A stretch of DNA of 36,241 bases from Burkholderiales bacterium (lineage in GTDB: Bacteria; Pseudomonadota; Gammaproteobacteria; Burkholderiales; Burkholderiaceae): NCBI GenBank assembly GCA_018971155.1, contig JAGXBI010000002.1, positions 1 to 36,241 on the forward strand. The letters run 5' to 3'. Positions 8,578 to 18,402 of this stretch are shown piece after piece. The notes below the pieces were generated by a model. It saw only the letters and a program-made list of their open reading frames with translations, did no database searches and was not told the origin of the DNA. Position numbers and translations under genes: made by a program. The first letter of the stretch is position 1; each line of letters begins with the position of its first letter.

Positions 8578-9900
8578 TCACAGCAGCGGTGCGGCGGCGG
8601 GTTCGCCAAACCGCACGCTCACGCACAAGCCACGGCCATCGGCGCCATCGCTCAGGATCACGTCGGCATGGTGAGCCTCGGCGATGCGTTTGACGATGGC
8701 CAGGCCCAGGCCGCTGCCATCGCCGGTTTGCCCGGTACGGCGATAAAAGCGGTCGAACACGCGCGGCCGCTCGTCGGCCGGAATGCCCGGCCCGGTATCG
8801 ATCACGTCGACCCGTCGCGGCGCGAGCCGCACATCGACCCGGCCGCCCTCGGGCGTGTATTTGATCGCATTGTCGATCAGGTTGCCGAACAGGGTGCGCA
8901 ATGCGTCCGCGTCTCCCGACACCTGGGCTTGCGTCTCCTGCGGCGCGGCGCGCTCCAGCCCGAGATCGATATGGCGCGCCTCGGCCAGCGGCGCATAGGA
9001 GGCGACGACGGCTTGCAACACGTCGTCCAAACTGATTTTCTGGAGATTGCTCGGCGCTTCCGGATCTTGCCGTGCCAGGGTAAGCAACTGCTGCACCAGC
9101 CGTGTGGCGCGCTGCATGCCATGCCGCAAGTCGACCAGTGCGCCGCGCCGCTCCTCGTCGTTGCTCGCGCGCTCCAGAATTTGCAACTGCAGTTGCAGGG
9201 CGGTGAGCGGCGTGCGCAGTTCGTGCGCGGCATCGGCGACAAACGCCTTTTGCTGGTCAAGTGCGTGCGACAGACGTTCGAGCAGGCTGTTGAGCGCCTG
9301 CACGAGCGGGCGCACCTCGTCGGGCAGCCGGGTGTCAGGCAGCGGCTCGAGTGCGCCCGGCGCGCGCTGATCAAGCGCGTGCGTGACTCGCCTTAGCGGA
9401 CGCAGGCCGCGTCCGACGATCAGCCACACCAGCAGCGCCAGGACCGGCACGAGTATGACCAACGGCAGCAGCGTACGCACCGCCAGCGCGGCGGCCAGCG
9501 TATCGCGCACGCTCATCGGCTGCGCCAGTTGCACGACATTGTGGCCCACAACGGCGCCATAGACGCGCCAGTCGCCTTGCGGCGTGCTGATGGTGTTGAA
9601 GCCGAGTTCGGCCCGATGCGGCAGCGGCGCGCGCGGATGCGAATAGTACAGCTGCACGCCATTGCGGCTCCAGATCTGGATGACCAGCCCGCCCTCGCTG
9701 TCATGCATGCCGGGTACCGACGAGAACGCTTCCGGCGGCAGTGACAAGGCCATCTGCTGCAATTGGAAATCGAACAGCTCATTGGCTTGCCACAATGCCT
9801 GGCGGTAGATGGCCACGCCAGCCAGCACCAGCGCCAGCAGCATCGTCAGCAACAGGCTGACCAGCAATTCGCGCCGGATCGAGCGCATCGCACGCATCAT
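8578..9900 (-). CDS. Two-component sensor histidine kinase, QseC-like
   Basis: 440 residues from the ATG at 9900, whose ATGA overlaps the stop of the response-regulator gene; a further ATG follows directly. Two membrane segments (about 11-31 and 144-163) enclose a periplasmic sensor domain of about 110 residues. HAMP region follows, then the H box FVADAAHELRTPLTAL with phosphorylated His226, the N box FGNLIDNAIKYTP, the G1 box DTGPGIP and G2 GSGLGLAIVKR. Overall like QseC/PmrB/TctE-type kinases of proteobacteria. The signal is unknown. Genes downstream on the same strand (HtrA-like protease, small exported protein) suggest an envelope signal. Gene-specific naming is not safe from sequence alone. 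Confidence 0.92.
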   Translation of the reverse strand: MMRAMRSIRRELLVSLLLTMLLALVLAGVAIYRQALWQANELFDFQLQQMALSLPPEAFSSVPGMHDSEGGLVIQIWSRNGVQLYYSHPRAPLPHRAELGFNTISTPQGDWRVYGAVVGHNVVQLAQPMSVRDTLAAALAVRTLLPLVILVPVLALLVWLIVGRGLRPLRRVTHALDQRAPGALEPLPDTRLPDEVRPLVQALNSLLERLSHALDQQKAFVADAAHELRTPLTALQLQLQILERASNDEERRGALVDLRHGMQRATRLVQQLLTLARQDPEAPSNLQKISLDDVLQAVVASYAPLAEARHIDLGLERAAPQETQAQVSGDADALRTLFGNLIDNAIKYTPEGGRVDVRLAPRRVDVIDTGPGIPADERPRVFDRFYRRTGQTGDGSGLGLAIVKRIAEAHHADVILSDGADGRGLCVSVRFGEPAAAPLL

Positions 9901-10568
9901 TGCCCGGCGCCGGCAGGCGCCACCATGTAGCCGACGCCGCGCACGGTACGGATCCAGTCGCCGCCGAGTTTCTTGCGCAAGCCGTGAATGTAGACCTCGA
10001 CCGTATTGCTGCTCACTTCCTCGCCCCACCCATAGAGTTTTTCCTCGAGCTGACTTTTCGACAGCACCGCGCCGGGGCGCATCAACAACGCCTCGAGCAA
10101 TGCGTATTCGCGCGCCGAGAGCGGCACCGGCCGCTCGTCGAGGCTGACCGCGTGCGCCGCCGGGTCCAGCGTCAGCGCGCCATGACGGATCACCGGTTCA
10201 CTGCGCCCGGCGTGGCGGCGCAGCAGCGCCCGCATGCGCGCGGCCAGCTCGTCGAGCTCGAACGGCTTGACGAGATAGTCGTCGGCGCCGGCGTCCAGCC
10301 CCAGCACGCGCTCCTTGACCGCGTCGCGCGCGGTCACGACCAGCACTGGCAATGTCTTGCCCGTCGCGCGCAGCGTGCGCAACACGTCGATGCCGTCGCG
10401 CTTGGGCAGTCCAAGATCGAGCAGCACGCCATCGTAAGGCTGGAGGTCGACGGCATTGAGCGCCTGCTGCCCGTCGGCCACCCAATCGACCGTCCAGCCG
10501 TCCTGGCGCAAGCCCTTGCTCACCGCCTCGGCAATCATGCGATCGTCTTCCACCAGCAAAATCCGCAT
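9897..10568 (-). CDS. OmpR-family response regulator, QseB/PmrA-like
   Basis: 223 residues from the ATG at 10568; the open frame continues upstream but overlaps the divergent gene. The receiver domain has the acidic pair in LLVEDD, the phosphorylated Asp51 (LLDLGLP), Thr79 and Lys101 (LVKPFE). The C-terminal winged-helix DNA-binding domain includes PLSAREYALLEALL and ends with VEVYIHGLRKKL and RTVRGVGYM, as in QseB, PmrA and TctD. It is co-transcribed with the kinase (ATGA overlap) and divergent from the PBP4 gene across a 99-base gap. A CTTAA-type box of the sort bound by this subfamily lies in front of the protease gene downstream. Confidence 0.94.
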   Translation of the reverse strand: MRILLVEDDRMIAEAVSKGLRQDGWTVDWVADGQQALNAVDLQPYDGVLLDLGLPKRDGIDVLRTLRATGKTLPVLVVTARDAVKERVLGLDAGADDYLVKPFELDELAARMRALLRRHAGRSEPVIRHGALTLDPAAHAVSLDERPVPLSAREYALLEALLMRPGAVLSKSQLEEKLYGWGEEVSSNTVEVYIHGLRKKLGGDWIRTVRGVGYMVAPAGAGQ

Positions 10569-10667
10569 CGCGCTTGCTCCCATTGCTTTATCGAATCGTC
10601 GGTTGCCGGCCATTTTATCTACAATGTCGGCTGCCCCAGTCAATCCATTCGATCCGCCGATTTGCCC

Positions 10668-12179
10668 ATGCGTTCCAAATTCCTGCTTGCCCCCTTGCTC
10701 TGCGCTGTCTGCGCCCTCGGTCTGATCGGCGCGCCGCAAAGCCAGGCCCACGGCAAGCAGGCACGCCATCATCCGCCTCACGCGCCCGCGCGGCGCACCG
10801 GACTGCCGCCGCAACTGGCCGGCCTGCTGGCCGCCTCGCGACTGCCGGCCACGCATGACAGTCTTTACGTGGCGCGCGTCGCCAACCCCGACAAGACACG
10901 CCGCGCGCCGCCCCGGCCGTTGCTGAGCCTGAACGCCGATTTGCCGCGCAACTCGGCCTCGACCATGAAGCTGATCACCACGGCTGCCTCCCTCGACCTG
11001 CTCGGTCCCGATTATCGGTGGCGCACGGCCACCTATACCGACGGCGTGATCGAGAACCGCGTCCTGCATGGCAATCTTTATGTGCGCGGCACGGGCGACC
11101 CCAAACTGGTGCCCGAAGAGATGGTCAAGCTGGTCGCCGACATCCGCGACGCCGGCATCGACCGGATCGACGGCGACCTGGTGCTCGATCGCAGCTATTA
11201 CGGCTCCGGCATCCGCGATGGCGGGCCGATTGACGACGAGGTGGACCGCCCCTATAACGTGTCGCCGGATCCCTTGCTTTACTCATTCAAGGCGCTGTCG
11301 TTCACTTTCAATGCCGACACGGCACAAGGCGTCGATATCAGCGTCCTGCCGCCGCTGTCGCCACTGACCATCGACAATGGCCTGACGGCCGTCGGCGGGC
11401 CCTGCGGCGATTGGCTCGGCCGCATCCACCCGCGACTCGAGACCGATGCGAGCGGCGCGCTGGTAGCGCATTTCTCCGGCGGCTACCCGGTGTCGTGCGG
11501 CACCCAGCAGTGGAATGTCGCCGCGCCCGACGCCAATCAGTTTTTCCTCGACGGATTCCGAGCGCTGTGGGCGGCCGCCGGCGGCCAGCTCGACGGCGGC
11601 GTGCGCGATGGCGTGGTACCGCCCGGCGCGCGCCTGGTCGCTTCGTATCGCGGCCAGACTCTGGCGCAGGCGATCTACGACATGAACAAGTTCAGCAATA
11701 ACGTGATGGCGCGCCAGATCTTCCTGACCCTCGGGGCGCGCGAGGAGAAGCCGCCCGCGACGCTCGACAAGGCGCGTGCGGCGGTGCGGGACTGGCTGGC
11801 GCAAGCCCATCTGTCGATGCCGGGCCTGGTGCTGGACAATGGCTCGGGCCTGTCGCGCTACGCACGTATTACCGCGGCCGACATGGGCCGGCTGCTCCAA
11901 TACGCGATCAATCGTCCGACCGGCCAGCAGTTCATGCAGAGCCTGCCGCTGGTGGGCGTCGACGGCACGATGCGCAATCGGCTCCGGGGCGACGGCGTAA
12001 GCGGCAATGCCTACGTCAAGACCGGCACGCTCGATGATGTGCGCGCCATCGCCGGCTACGTCGGCACGGCCGCCGGCAGCAGTTACGTAGTGGTGGGCAT
12101 CATCAACGATCCGCAGGCGCGCGACGGCATTGCACTGCTCAACGGACTGCTCGACTGGGTTTACCACCACGCACCGTAA
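10668..12179 (+). CDS. dacB: D-alanyl-D-alanine carboxypeptidase/endopeptidase, PBP4 type
   Basis: 503 residues. A signal peptide covers about residues 1-28 (ending SQA). All three penicillin-binding-protein motifs are present: Ser98-Thr-Met-Lys101 (SxxK), Ser343-Asn-Asn345 (SxN) and Lys451-Thr-Gly453 (KTG). A large insert between SxxK and SxN marks the DacB/PBP4 (peptidase S13) class. It trims the terminal D-Ala from peptidoglycan pentapeptides and cuts cross-links in the periplasm. No clear ribosome site precedes the ATG at 10668, but the signal peptide begins right there. It is divergent from the two-component system, so both may share control. Confidence 0.94.
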   Translation: MRSKFLLAPLLCAVCALGLIGAPQSQAHGKQARHHPPHAPARRTGLPPQLAGLLAASRLPATHDSLYVARVANPDKTRRAPPRPLLSLNADLPRNSASTMKLITTAASLDLLGPDYRWRTATYTDGVIENRVLHGNLYVRGTGDPKLVPEEMVKLVADIRDAGIDRIDGDLVLDRSYYGSGIRDGGPIDDEVDRPYNVSPDPLLYSFKALSFTFNADTAQGVDISVLPPLSPLTIDNGLTAVGGPCGDWLGRIHPRLETDASGALVAHFSGGYPVSCGTQQWNVAAPDANQFFLDGFRALWAAAGGQLDGGVRDGVVPPGARLVASYRGQTLAQAIYDMNKFSNNVMARQIFLTLGAREEKPPATLDKARAAVRDWLAQAHLSMPGLVLDNGSGLSRYARITAADMGRLLQYAINRPTGQQFMQSLPLVGVDGTMRNRLRGDGVSGNAYVKTGTLDDVRAIAGYVGTAAGSSYVVVGIINDPQARDGIALLNGLLDWVYHHAP

Positions 12180-12309
12180 TACGCCGGCGCGAGCGGCGAA
12201 ATTTCGAGGCATTACTCTACATGCCACAGCGCGCGCGCTCGGCTGCGCATGCCATCATGCGAGCAAACCGACAATACCGAGCGGCACAACCAGCCGCCAG
12301 GAGACGCGC

Positions 12310-13164
12310 GTGCATTTCGACCCCGAACTCATTTTGCTGGCCCTCGCGCCGGTATTCCTGCTGTGCATCGGCTGGGAGGCGTGGTATTGGCGACGCCGCC
12401 GGCAGCCCATCTACTCGTTGACCGACACTGTCAGTAACGCAGCGCTGGCGCTGATGCATCAGGGTGCCGACAAGCTGGCCTGGCTCTTCGTGATTCCGCT
12501 CTATGCCTGGATCTACACGCACTACCGGATCTTCACGATGCGCCCGGGCTGGATCGAATTCCTGCTGCTGTTCCTGGTGCAGGACCTGCTGTACTACGCA
12601 TTCCACCGAGCCAGCCACCGCGTGCGCTGGCTGTGGGCCGCGCATGTGGTGCATCATTCGTCGACTCGCCTGAATCTCTCGACCGCGTTCCGTCAGAGCC
12701 TGATGTATCCGGTGGCCGGCATGTGGCTGTTCTGGGCGCCAATGGCGCTGCTGGGTTTTCCACCGCAGCAGATCGTCGCCATCGTGCTGTTGAATCTGGC
12801 ATTTCAGTTTTTCGTGCACACCCAGGCCATCCCCCGGCTTGGCTGGCTGGAATATGTGTTCAACACGCCGTCGATCCATCGTGTGCATCATGCACGCAAT
12901 CCACGCTACATCGACCGCAATTACGCCGGTGTGCTGGTGATCTGGGATCGTCTGTTCGGCTCGTTCGTGCCAGAGAACGATGCCGACCCGTGCGAGTACG
13001 GCATCGTCGAGCAAATTCATTCGCACAACCCGGTGACGCTCACGTTCCACGAATGGCGCGCTATGCTACGGGATTTTCTATTGTTGCCGGGTTGGAAAAA
13101 TAAATGGATGGCGGTGTTCGGGCCGCCCGAGTGGCGCCACCGGCGCGCCGACCTGCCTGCGTGA
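12310..13164 (+). CDS. Membrane fatty-acid hydroxylase / sterol-desaturase family protein
   Basis: 284 residues from a GTG at 12310, chosen because AGGAG lies seven bases upstream; the open frame further upstream overlaps dacB and is not protein-like. Several hydrophobic segments (about residues 6-23, 44-62, 75-95, 130-165). The diiron histidine motifs of the family are visible: HRASH, then HVVHH in mid-protein and HRVHHARNPRYIDRNYAG further on. Members hydroxylate or desaturate lipids and sterol-like substrates, or act as alkylglycerol monooxygenases. The substrate here is unknown. Its stop overlaps a GTG that could open the amidase frame, so the two genes are probably one transcript. Confidence 0.88.
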   Translation: MHFDPELILLALAPVFLLCIGWEAWYWRRRRQPIYSLTDTVSNAALALMHQGADKLAWLFVIPLYAWIYTHYRIFTMRPGWIEFLLLFLVQDLLYYAFHRASHRVRWLWAAHVVHHSSTRLNLSTAFRQSLMYPVAGMWLFWAPMALLGFPPQQIVAIVLLNLAFQFFVHTQAIPRLGWLEYVFNTPSIHRVHHARNPRYIDRNYAGVLVIWDRLFGSFVPENDADPCEYGIVEQIHSHNPVTLTFHEWRAMLRDFLLLPGWKNKWMAVFGPPEWRHRRADLPA

Positions 13165-13181
13165 CACACGGGGAGAATGGC

Positions 13182-14681
13182 TTGGAATACGGGGAATATG
13201 TCCGCTACGACGGACTCGGGCTGGCCGATCTGGTGCGCCGGCGCGAGGTCAGTGCGGCCGAACTGCTGGAAGCGGCGCTGGCGCGCGCTGCAGCGGTCAA
13301 TCCGGCTCTCAATGCAATCGTGATTCCGATGACCGAGATTGCCCGGCAAAGGGCCGGCGAAGCGTTGCATGGCCCATTTGCCGGCGTGCCCTTTTTGCTC
13401 AAGGATCTGTTGCAGGATTATGCCGGCGCGCCAAGCACCTCCGGCAGCCGCGCCTTCAAGGACGCCGGTTACCGGCCGGCGGTGCACGCCGAAATCGTCA
13501 GGCGCTGGCTGAACGCGGGGGTAGTGATATTCGGTCGCACCAATTCGCCCGAATTCGGCAGCAAGGCGGTCACCGAACCGCTGGCCTGGGGCCCGACGCA
13601 CAACCCCTGGAACCTCGCGCACGTCTCGGGGGGTTCGTCGGGCGGATCGGCCAGCGCGGTCGCCGCCGGCATCGTGCCGATTGCCGGCGCCAGCGACGGC
13701 GGCGGTTCGATCCGTATTCCCGCCTCTTATTGCGGCCTGTTTGGCTTCAAGCCCGGGCGCGGACGCACGCCATGGGGTCCCGACCTGGGCGAACAGATGC
13801 ACGGAGCGGCAATGACGCACGTGCTCACGCGTTCGGTGCGCGACAGCGCCGCCATGCTGGATGCGACCCATGGCCCCGAACCGGCCTCGCTGTATGTGCT
13901 GGCACCCCCGGCGGGGTCGTATCTGGCCGAGGTGTCGCGCGAGCCCGAACCGCTGCGCATCGCCTTCATGACGCGCTCGCCGATCGACACACCGCTGCAT
14001 CCCGAGGCAGTCGCCGCAGTGGAACGCACCGCCAGCCTGCTCGACTCGCTGGGACATCACGTCGAGCCCGCCGCGCCGGCGATCGACGGACACCAGTTGG
14101 CGCGCGATTTCATGACGATCTGGTTCGCCACCACCGCCCATGTGCTTGGCCAGGCGCAGGCCCTTCTCGGGTGCGGCCGTCGGGGCTTCGAGCCAGACAC
14201 GCTGTCGCTCGCGGCAATGGGCCGCGCCACGCGCGCCGATGAGTATTACGGTGCTTACGAACGCGTCAATCGTGTGGCTCGGCAGTTGGGCGAATTCCAC
14301 CAGCGCTTCGATCTGCTCTTGACGCCTACCGTGGCCCACCCGCCGCCGCAAATCGGCGAGGTAACCACACCGGCCTGGCGGGGTGCGGCGCTGCGTCTGT
14401 TGACGGCGCTGGGGCAGGCTCGTCCGGTGTTGCGATCGGGGGTAGTACACGACATCGCGCTGCGCAATCTGCGCTGGGTGCCATTTACCCAACTGGCCAA
14501 CATGACAGGTGTGCCCGCGATGTCGATGCCATTGCATTGGACTGCAAACGGACTGCCGATGGGCGTGCAATTCATCGCGCCGACCGGCGGCGAGAGCATG
14601 CTGTTTCGCCTCGCCGGACAATTGGAACAGGCCCGGCCATGGTTCGACCGCCTGCCGGAGGTGGCGAGCTCAGTCGGCTGA
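13182..14681 (+). CDS. Amidase (amidase signature family)
   Basis: 499 residues from a TTG at 13182 with GGGGAG six bases upstream; an alternative GTG at 13161 overlaps the previous stop (GTGA). The Ser-Ser-Lys catalytic triad is intact: Lys74 in FLLKDLL, the GGSSGG serines at 152-153, and Ser176 in GGGSIRIP. These enzymes hydrolyse carboxamides; the size and sequence do not fit GatA of the tRNA amidotransferase particularly, and no gatB or gatC lies nearby. The natural substrate cannot be told. The 3' end overlaps the convergent tsaC gene by 12 bases. Confidence 0.9.
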   Translation: MEYGEYVRYDGLGLADLVRRREVSAAELLEAALARAAAVNPALNAIVIPMTEIARQRAGEALHGPFAGVPFLLKDLLQDYAGAPSTSGSRAFKDAGYRPAVHAEIVRRWLNAGVVIFGRTNSPEFGSKAVTEPLAWGPTHNPWNLAHVSGGSSGGSASAVAAGIVPIAGASDGGGSIRIPASYCGLFGFKPGRGRTPWGPDLGEQMHGAAMTHVLTRSVRDSAAMLDATHGPEPASLYVLAPPAGSYLAEVSREPEPLRIAFMTRSPIDTPLHPEAVAAVERTASLLDSLGHHVEPAAPAIDGHQLARDFMTIWFATTAHVLGQAQALLGCGRRGFEPDTLSLAAMGRATRADEYYGAYERVNRVARQLGEFHQRFDLLLTPTVAHPPPQIGEVTTPAWRGAALRLLTALGQARPVLRSGVVHDIALRNLRWVPFTQLANMTGVPAMSMPLHWTANGLPMGVQFIAPTGGESMLFRLAGQLEQARPWFDRLPEVASSVG

Positions 14682-15671
14682 GAAAGCCGCGGCCGCGCGC
14701 TGCAGGCGATCGTCGACCGCCGCCCACTCGGGGCGCGCCGGCAGGCGCTCGAACAGGATGTGGGACACGCCGGCCGCATCGAGCTGCCGCAGCAGCGCGT
14801 AGAGGGTACTGGCCAGCGCAGCCGGCTCGCCCGGCAATTGCACGGCAAGAATGTCGTCGCCGCGCACGGTTGCCAGTGTCGCCTCGAAGGCCGCGACTGC
14901 AACGCGCTCGCCAGGGCGGCGCACCGACAGCGCCGCCGGCAAGGCGGACGCGTCGAACAGAAACAGCGGCGTGCGCGGCGCGTAATGCGCCTTCAGGGTG
15001 CCGGAGGCGCGCGGCGCGTCGCTGTCGGTCAGCGGCATGCGGGGCGCCTCGCCAATGACCGCGGCGATCTGCTCTGGGGTGATGTGTCCCGGGCGCAGCA
15101 GTGCAGGGAATCCGCGCGACAGATCGAGAATGGTCGATTCGATGCCGACCGGCGTGGCGCCGCCGTCGAGCACGTGCACCTTGACGCCGGGCAGGCCATC
15201 GAACTCATCGCGCACATGCTGCGCGGTGGTCGGGCTGACGCGCCCGAAGCGATTGGCCGATGGCGCCGCCACACCGCCGCGGCCCTGTTTGAATGCCCGT
15301 AGCAGGGCCTGCGCGACCGGATGGGACGGGCAACGCAAACCCACTGAGTCCTGCCCACCGCTGACCGCCGGGTGGATATGCGGCGCGCGCTTGAGGATCA
15401 ACGTCAGCGGGCCGGGCCAGAACGCATCGATCAGCGCCCGTGCGGCCGGCCCGATGGCGTCGCTCCAGTAGCCCGGGTCCGCGCCGGGCGCCAGATGCAC
15501 GATCACAGGGTGATCGGCGGGCCGCCCTTTGGCCGCATATATCGCGGCGACCGCCTGCGGATTCTCGGCGTCGCCGCCCAGGCCGTAAACCGTCTCGGTG
15601 GGAAACGCGACGAGTTCGCCCGCTTCCAGCAGATCGGCAGCCTGGCGAATGTCGTCCGGAGTCGGCATCAT
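14670..15671 (-). CDS. tsaC: L-threonylcarbamoyladenylate synthase, Sua5 type
   Basis: 333 residues from the ATG at 15671 (a second ATG is at 15668; no strong ribosome site for either). An in-frame ATG at 15692 would overlap the purK stop. The YrdC-like domain has AFPTETVYGLG and KGRPADHP (ATP and threonine binding) and SANRFGRVSP. A C-terminal Sua5 domain of about 110 residues follows, making it the long Sua5 form rather than short TsaC. It makes threonylcarbamoyl-AMP for the t6A modification at position 37 of tRNAs that read ANN codons. It is the last gene of the purC-purE-purK run, 13 bases after purK, and overlaps the convergent amidase gene tail to tail. Confidence 0.92.
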   Translation of the reverse strand: MMPTPDDIRQAADLLEAGELVAFPTETVYGLGGDAENPQAVAAIYAAKGRPADHPVIVHLAPGADPGYWSDAIGPAARALIDAFWPGPLTLILKRAPHIHPAVSGGQDSVGLRCPSHPVAQALLRAFKQGRGGVAAPSANRFGRVSPTTAQHVRDEFDGLPGVKVHVLDGGATPVGIESTILDLSRGFPALLRPGHITPEQIAAVIGEAPRMPLTDSDAPRASGTLKAHYAPRTPLFLFDASALPAALSVRRPGERVAVAAFEATLATVRGDDILAVQLPGEPAALASTLYALLRQLDAAGVSHILFERLPARPEWAAVDDRLQRAAAAFSAD

Positions 15672-15684
15672 GAGGGGGCGGCGC

Positions 15685-16860
15685 TCACGCATCCAGGGGT
15701 ATGCACAGCAAGCGGGCAGCGTCGCGTGCGGCCTCGCATGCTTCGTCGAGCGTGCTCGCGGCAAAGGTAACGTGGCCCATCTTGCGGCCCGGCCGCGCCT
15801 CCTCCTTGCCGTACAGATGCAGCCGCGCCGAGGGCAGCGCCGTCACTTCGTGCCAGCGCGGGGTGATCGGGCTGCCCTGCGCGAACCACACATCGCCCAG
15901 CACATTGAGCATTACCGCCGGTGAATGCTGGCGCGTGTCGCCCAGCGGCAGTCGCGTCATGGCTCGCACTTGCTGCTCGAACTGACTGGCGGCGCATGCG
16001 TCGATGGTGTAGTGCCCGCTGTTGTGCGGGCGCGGCGCCATTTCGTTGGCCACCAGCGAGCCGTCGCGCAGCACGAAAAACTCGACGCACAGCACGCCGA
16101 CGTAATCCATGCGGGCGGCGATCGCCTGCGCGGCATCGCGCGCGGCCTTCTGCACGATCTCGCTCGCGTCGGGCGCCGGCACCGTGGTAGTGGCCAGAAT
16201 GCCGTTGGCATGGACGTTCTGCGCAAGCGGGTATATGGCCACCGCGCCGTCGACGCCACGCGCGATCAGCACCGATACCTCGAACGCCAGCGCCAGCCGC
16301 TTTTCGAGCACGCATGCCACGCCGTTCATCGCCGCATGCGCGGCGCGCACGTCGGCCGCGCTCTCGACGCGCACCTGCCCCTTGCCGTCATAGCCCAGGC
16401 GTGCCGTCTTGAGAATACCGGGCAGCACGCCGGCGAGCGCCGCGTCGTCGAGCGCGGCCAGCGCCTGATCCGATTCGATCACCAGATGAGGCGCGACCGG
16501 CACGCCGCACCCGGCGATAAAACGCTTTTCGGCAATGCGGTCCTGCGCGATGGCCACGCAACGGCCGGCCGGGCTGACGTTGGCCTGGCGCGCCAGGAAA
16601 TCGAGCGCCTGGGCCGGCACGTTTTCGAATTCGGTCGAGACGGCCTCGCACAGCGCCGCCAGCTCGGCCAGCGCCGCTTCATCGAGATACGGCGCGCACA
16701 GATGGCGATCGGCCACGGCGCTGGCCGGGCAGCGCGGATCGGGGTCGAGCACGCAGACCTTGTATCCCATGGACTGCGCCGCGAAGCAGAACATGCGCCC
16801 TAATTGGCCGCCGCCCAACATGCCGAGCCAGGCACCCGGAAGAATCGGTTCAGGTTTCAT
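15685..16860 (-). CDS. purK: N5-carboxyaminoimidazole ribonucleotide synthase (PurK)
   Basis: 391 residues, an ATP-grasp enzyme. [11 protein letters not shown] near the N-terminus, [20 protein letters not shown] (ATP-binding loop) and [25 protein letters not shown] are the classic PurK motifs. It converts AIR, ATP and bicarbonate to N5-CAIR in purine synthesis, and the product goes to PurE, encoded just upstream 56 bases away. Start at ATG 16860. Cytoplasmic. Expected length. Confidence 0.97.
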   Translation of the reverse strand: MKPEPILPGAWLGMLGGGQLGRMFCFAAQSMGYKVCVLDPDPRCPASAVADRHLCAPYLDEAALAELAALCEAVSTEFENVPAQALDFLARQANVSPAGRCVAIAQDRIAEKRFIAGCGVPVAPHLVIESDQALAALDDAALAGVLPGILKTARLGYDGKGQVRVESAADVRAAHAAMNGVACVLEKRLALAFEVSVLIARGVDGAVAIYPLAQNVHANGILATTTVPAPDASEIVQKAARDAAQAIAARMDYVGVLCVEFFVLRDGSLVANEMAPRPHNSGHYTIDACAASQFEQQVRAMTRLPLGDTRQHSPAVMLNVLGDVWFAQGSPITPRWHEVTALPSARLHLYGKEEARPGRKMGHVTFAASTLDEACEAARDAARLLCIPLDA

Positions 16861-16916
16861 CGTTTTTACGTGTGGGGTCGCCGCCTCCCGCGAGGCGGAC
16901 GGTCAAACCGCCAACC

Positions 16917-17450
16917 TCAGGGCTGCGGCAACTGCATGCCGCGCGCCGCTTCGGTCTGGCGCGCGCGAAACTGTTCCAGGCGTTCGGCCAGATCGGCGTC
17001 ACCGGCGGCCAGCAAGGCGATCGCGCACAGCGCCGCATTGGCCGCGCCAGCCTCGCCGATGGCGAAGGTCGCCACCGGAATGCCTTTGGGCATTTGCACG
17101 ATCGACAGCAGCGAGTCTTCGCCGCGCAGGTATTTGCTCGGCACCGGTACACCCAGCACCGGCACGATCGTCTTGGCCGCGAGCATGCCCGGCAGGTGCG
17201 CGGCGCCGCCCGCGCCGGCGATGATCGCACGCAGGCCGCGCGAGCGCGCCTGCTCGGCGTAACGGTACATGTCGTCGGGCATGCGGTGCGCCGAGACGAC
17301 GCGCGCCTCGAACGGTATGCCGAATTCGCGCAGAATCGCGGCGGCGTGTTGCATTACGTCCCAGTCGGAACTGGAGCCCATCACGACGCCGACCAGCGGC
17401 GCCTGGGCAGACTGGGCAGCGGGCGCGGCGGCCTGTTCGGTAGCAGTCAT
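16917..17450 (-). CDS. purE: N5-carboxyaminoimidazole ribonucleotide mutase (PurE, class I)
   Basis: 177 residues from ATG 17450; an ATG at 17465 that overlaps the purC stop is an alternative. Motifs: MGSSSDW (CAIR binding), SAHRMPD with the active-site histidine, and [13 protein letters not shown]. It shifts the carboxylate of N5-CAIR to give CAIR. Class I is expected from the presence of purK next door. The first 17 residues are an Ala/Gln-rich extension before the conserved core. Co-transcribed with purC (14-base gap) and purK. Confidence 0.96.
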   Translation of the reverse strand: MTATEQAAAPAAQSAQAPLVGVVMGSSSDWDVMQHAAAILREFGIPFEARVVSAHRMPDDMYRYAEQARSRGLRAIIAGAGGAAHLPGMLAAKTIVPVLGVPVPSKYLRGEDSLLSIVQMPKGIPVATFAIGEAGAANAALCAIALLAAGDADLAERLEQFRARQTEAARGMQLPQP

Positions 17451-17464
17451 GTCGGCGCCACCCA

Positions 17465-18370
17465 TTACTTCAAGGCCTGGCCGGTCAGGCGCTCCAGCGC
17501 CTCGCGGTATTTGGCGGCGGTCTTCTCGATCACCTCGGCCGGCAACCTGGGCGCGGGCGGCTCCTTTTTCCACGGCTGGGTTTCCAGCCAGTCGCGCACG
17601 AACTGCTTGTCGAACGACGGCGGGTTGCTGCCGACCAGGTAGGAGTCGGCCGGCCAGAAGCGCGACGAATCGGCGGTCAGGATCTCATCCATCAGATACA
17701 GCTCGCCCTGGTCGTCCAGACCGAACTCGAACTTGGTGTCGGCAATCAGGATGCCGCGCGTGGCCGCGTATTCGGCCGCCTCGCGATACAGGCGAATGCT
17801 GATGTCGCGAATGCGCTCGGCCAGCGCCTGGCCGATGCGCCGCTGCATTTCGTCGAACGTGATGTTCTCGTCGTGATGCCCCATCTCGGCCTTGGCCGCC
17901 GGGGTGAAGATCGGCTCCGGCAGACGCTGGGCATTTTGCAGGCCGGCCGGCAGCTTGACGCCGCACACCGCGCCGCTGGCCTGATAGTCCTTCCAGCCGC
18001 TGCCCGCCAGATAGCCGCGCACCACCGCCTCGACCAGAATCGGCTTGAGCCGCTTGACGACCATCGCCCGCCCGTCGACCTGGGCGGCTTCGTCAGCCGT
18101 GACCACGCTGCGCGGCGCGATGCCCGTCAAGTGATTGGGCACGATGTGCCCAAGCCTGTCGAACCAGAACTCGGCCATCTGGTTGAGCACCCGCCCCTTG
18201 CCGGGAATCGGCTCGCCCATCACGACGTCGAACGCCGACAACCGGTCGGTGGTGACGATCAGCAATTTGTCGTCGCCCACGGCGTAGTTGTCGCGAACCT
18301 TGCCGCGCGAGAGCAGCGGCAGGCTGGTGAGATGGGATTCGTAGAGGGCTGGGATGGCGTTGGCAGTCAC
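17465..18370 (-). CDS. purC: Phosphoribosylaminoimidazole-succinocarboxamide synthase (SAICAR synthetase)
   Basis: About 301 residues from a GTG at 18370; a TTG at 18385 gives 306. Motifs: [25 protein letters not shown] in the N-terminal part, and [23 protein letters not shown] in the C-terminal part, the SAICAR synthetase signatures. It joins aspartate to CAIR using ATP, the step after PurE. Neither start has a good ribosome site. A perfect TATAAT at 18408-18403 would place the mRNA start near 18396, which leaves only about 11 bases before the TTG and therefore favours the GTG. First gene of the purC-E-K-tsaC unit. Confidence 0.93.
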   Translation of the reverse strand: MTANAIPALYESHLTSLPLLSRGKVRDNYAVGDDKLLIVTTDRLSAFDVVMGEPIPGKGRVLNQMAEFWFDRLGHIVPNHLTGIAPRSVVTADEAAQVDGRAMVVKRLKPILVEAVVRGYLAGSGWKDYQASGAVCGVKLPAGLQNAQRLPEPIFTPAAKAEMGHHDENITFDEMQRRIGQALAERIRDISIRLYREAAEYAATRGILIADTKFEFGLDDQGELYLMDEILTADSSRFWPADSYLVGSNPPSFDKQFVRDWLETQPWKKEPPAPRLPAEVIEKTAAKYREALERLTGQALK

Positions 18371-18402
18371 GGCGGGCTCGTTCAAGAGGGAGCAAAGAGC
18401 GA

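Noticed and set aside
13161-13181. GTG 13161 as the sure amidase start
   Set aside because: It overlaps the previous stop and lacks a ribosome site as good as the GGGGAG in front of TTG 13182; kept only as an alternative.
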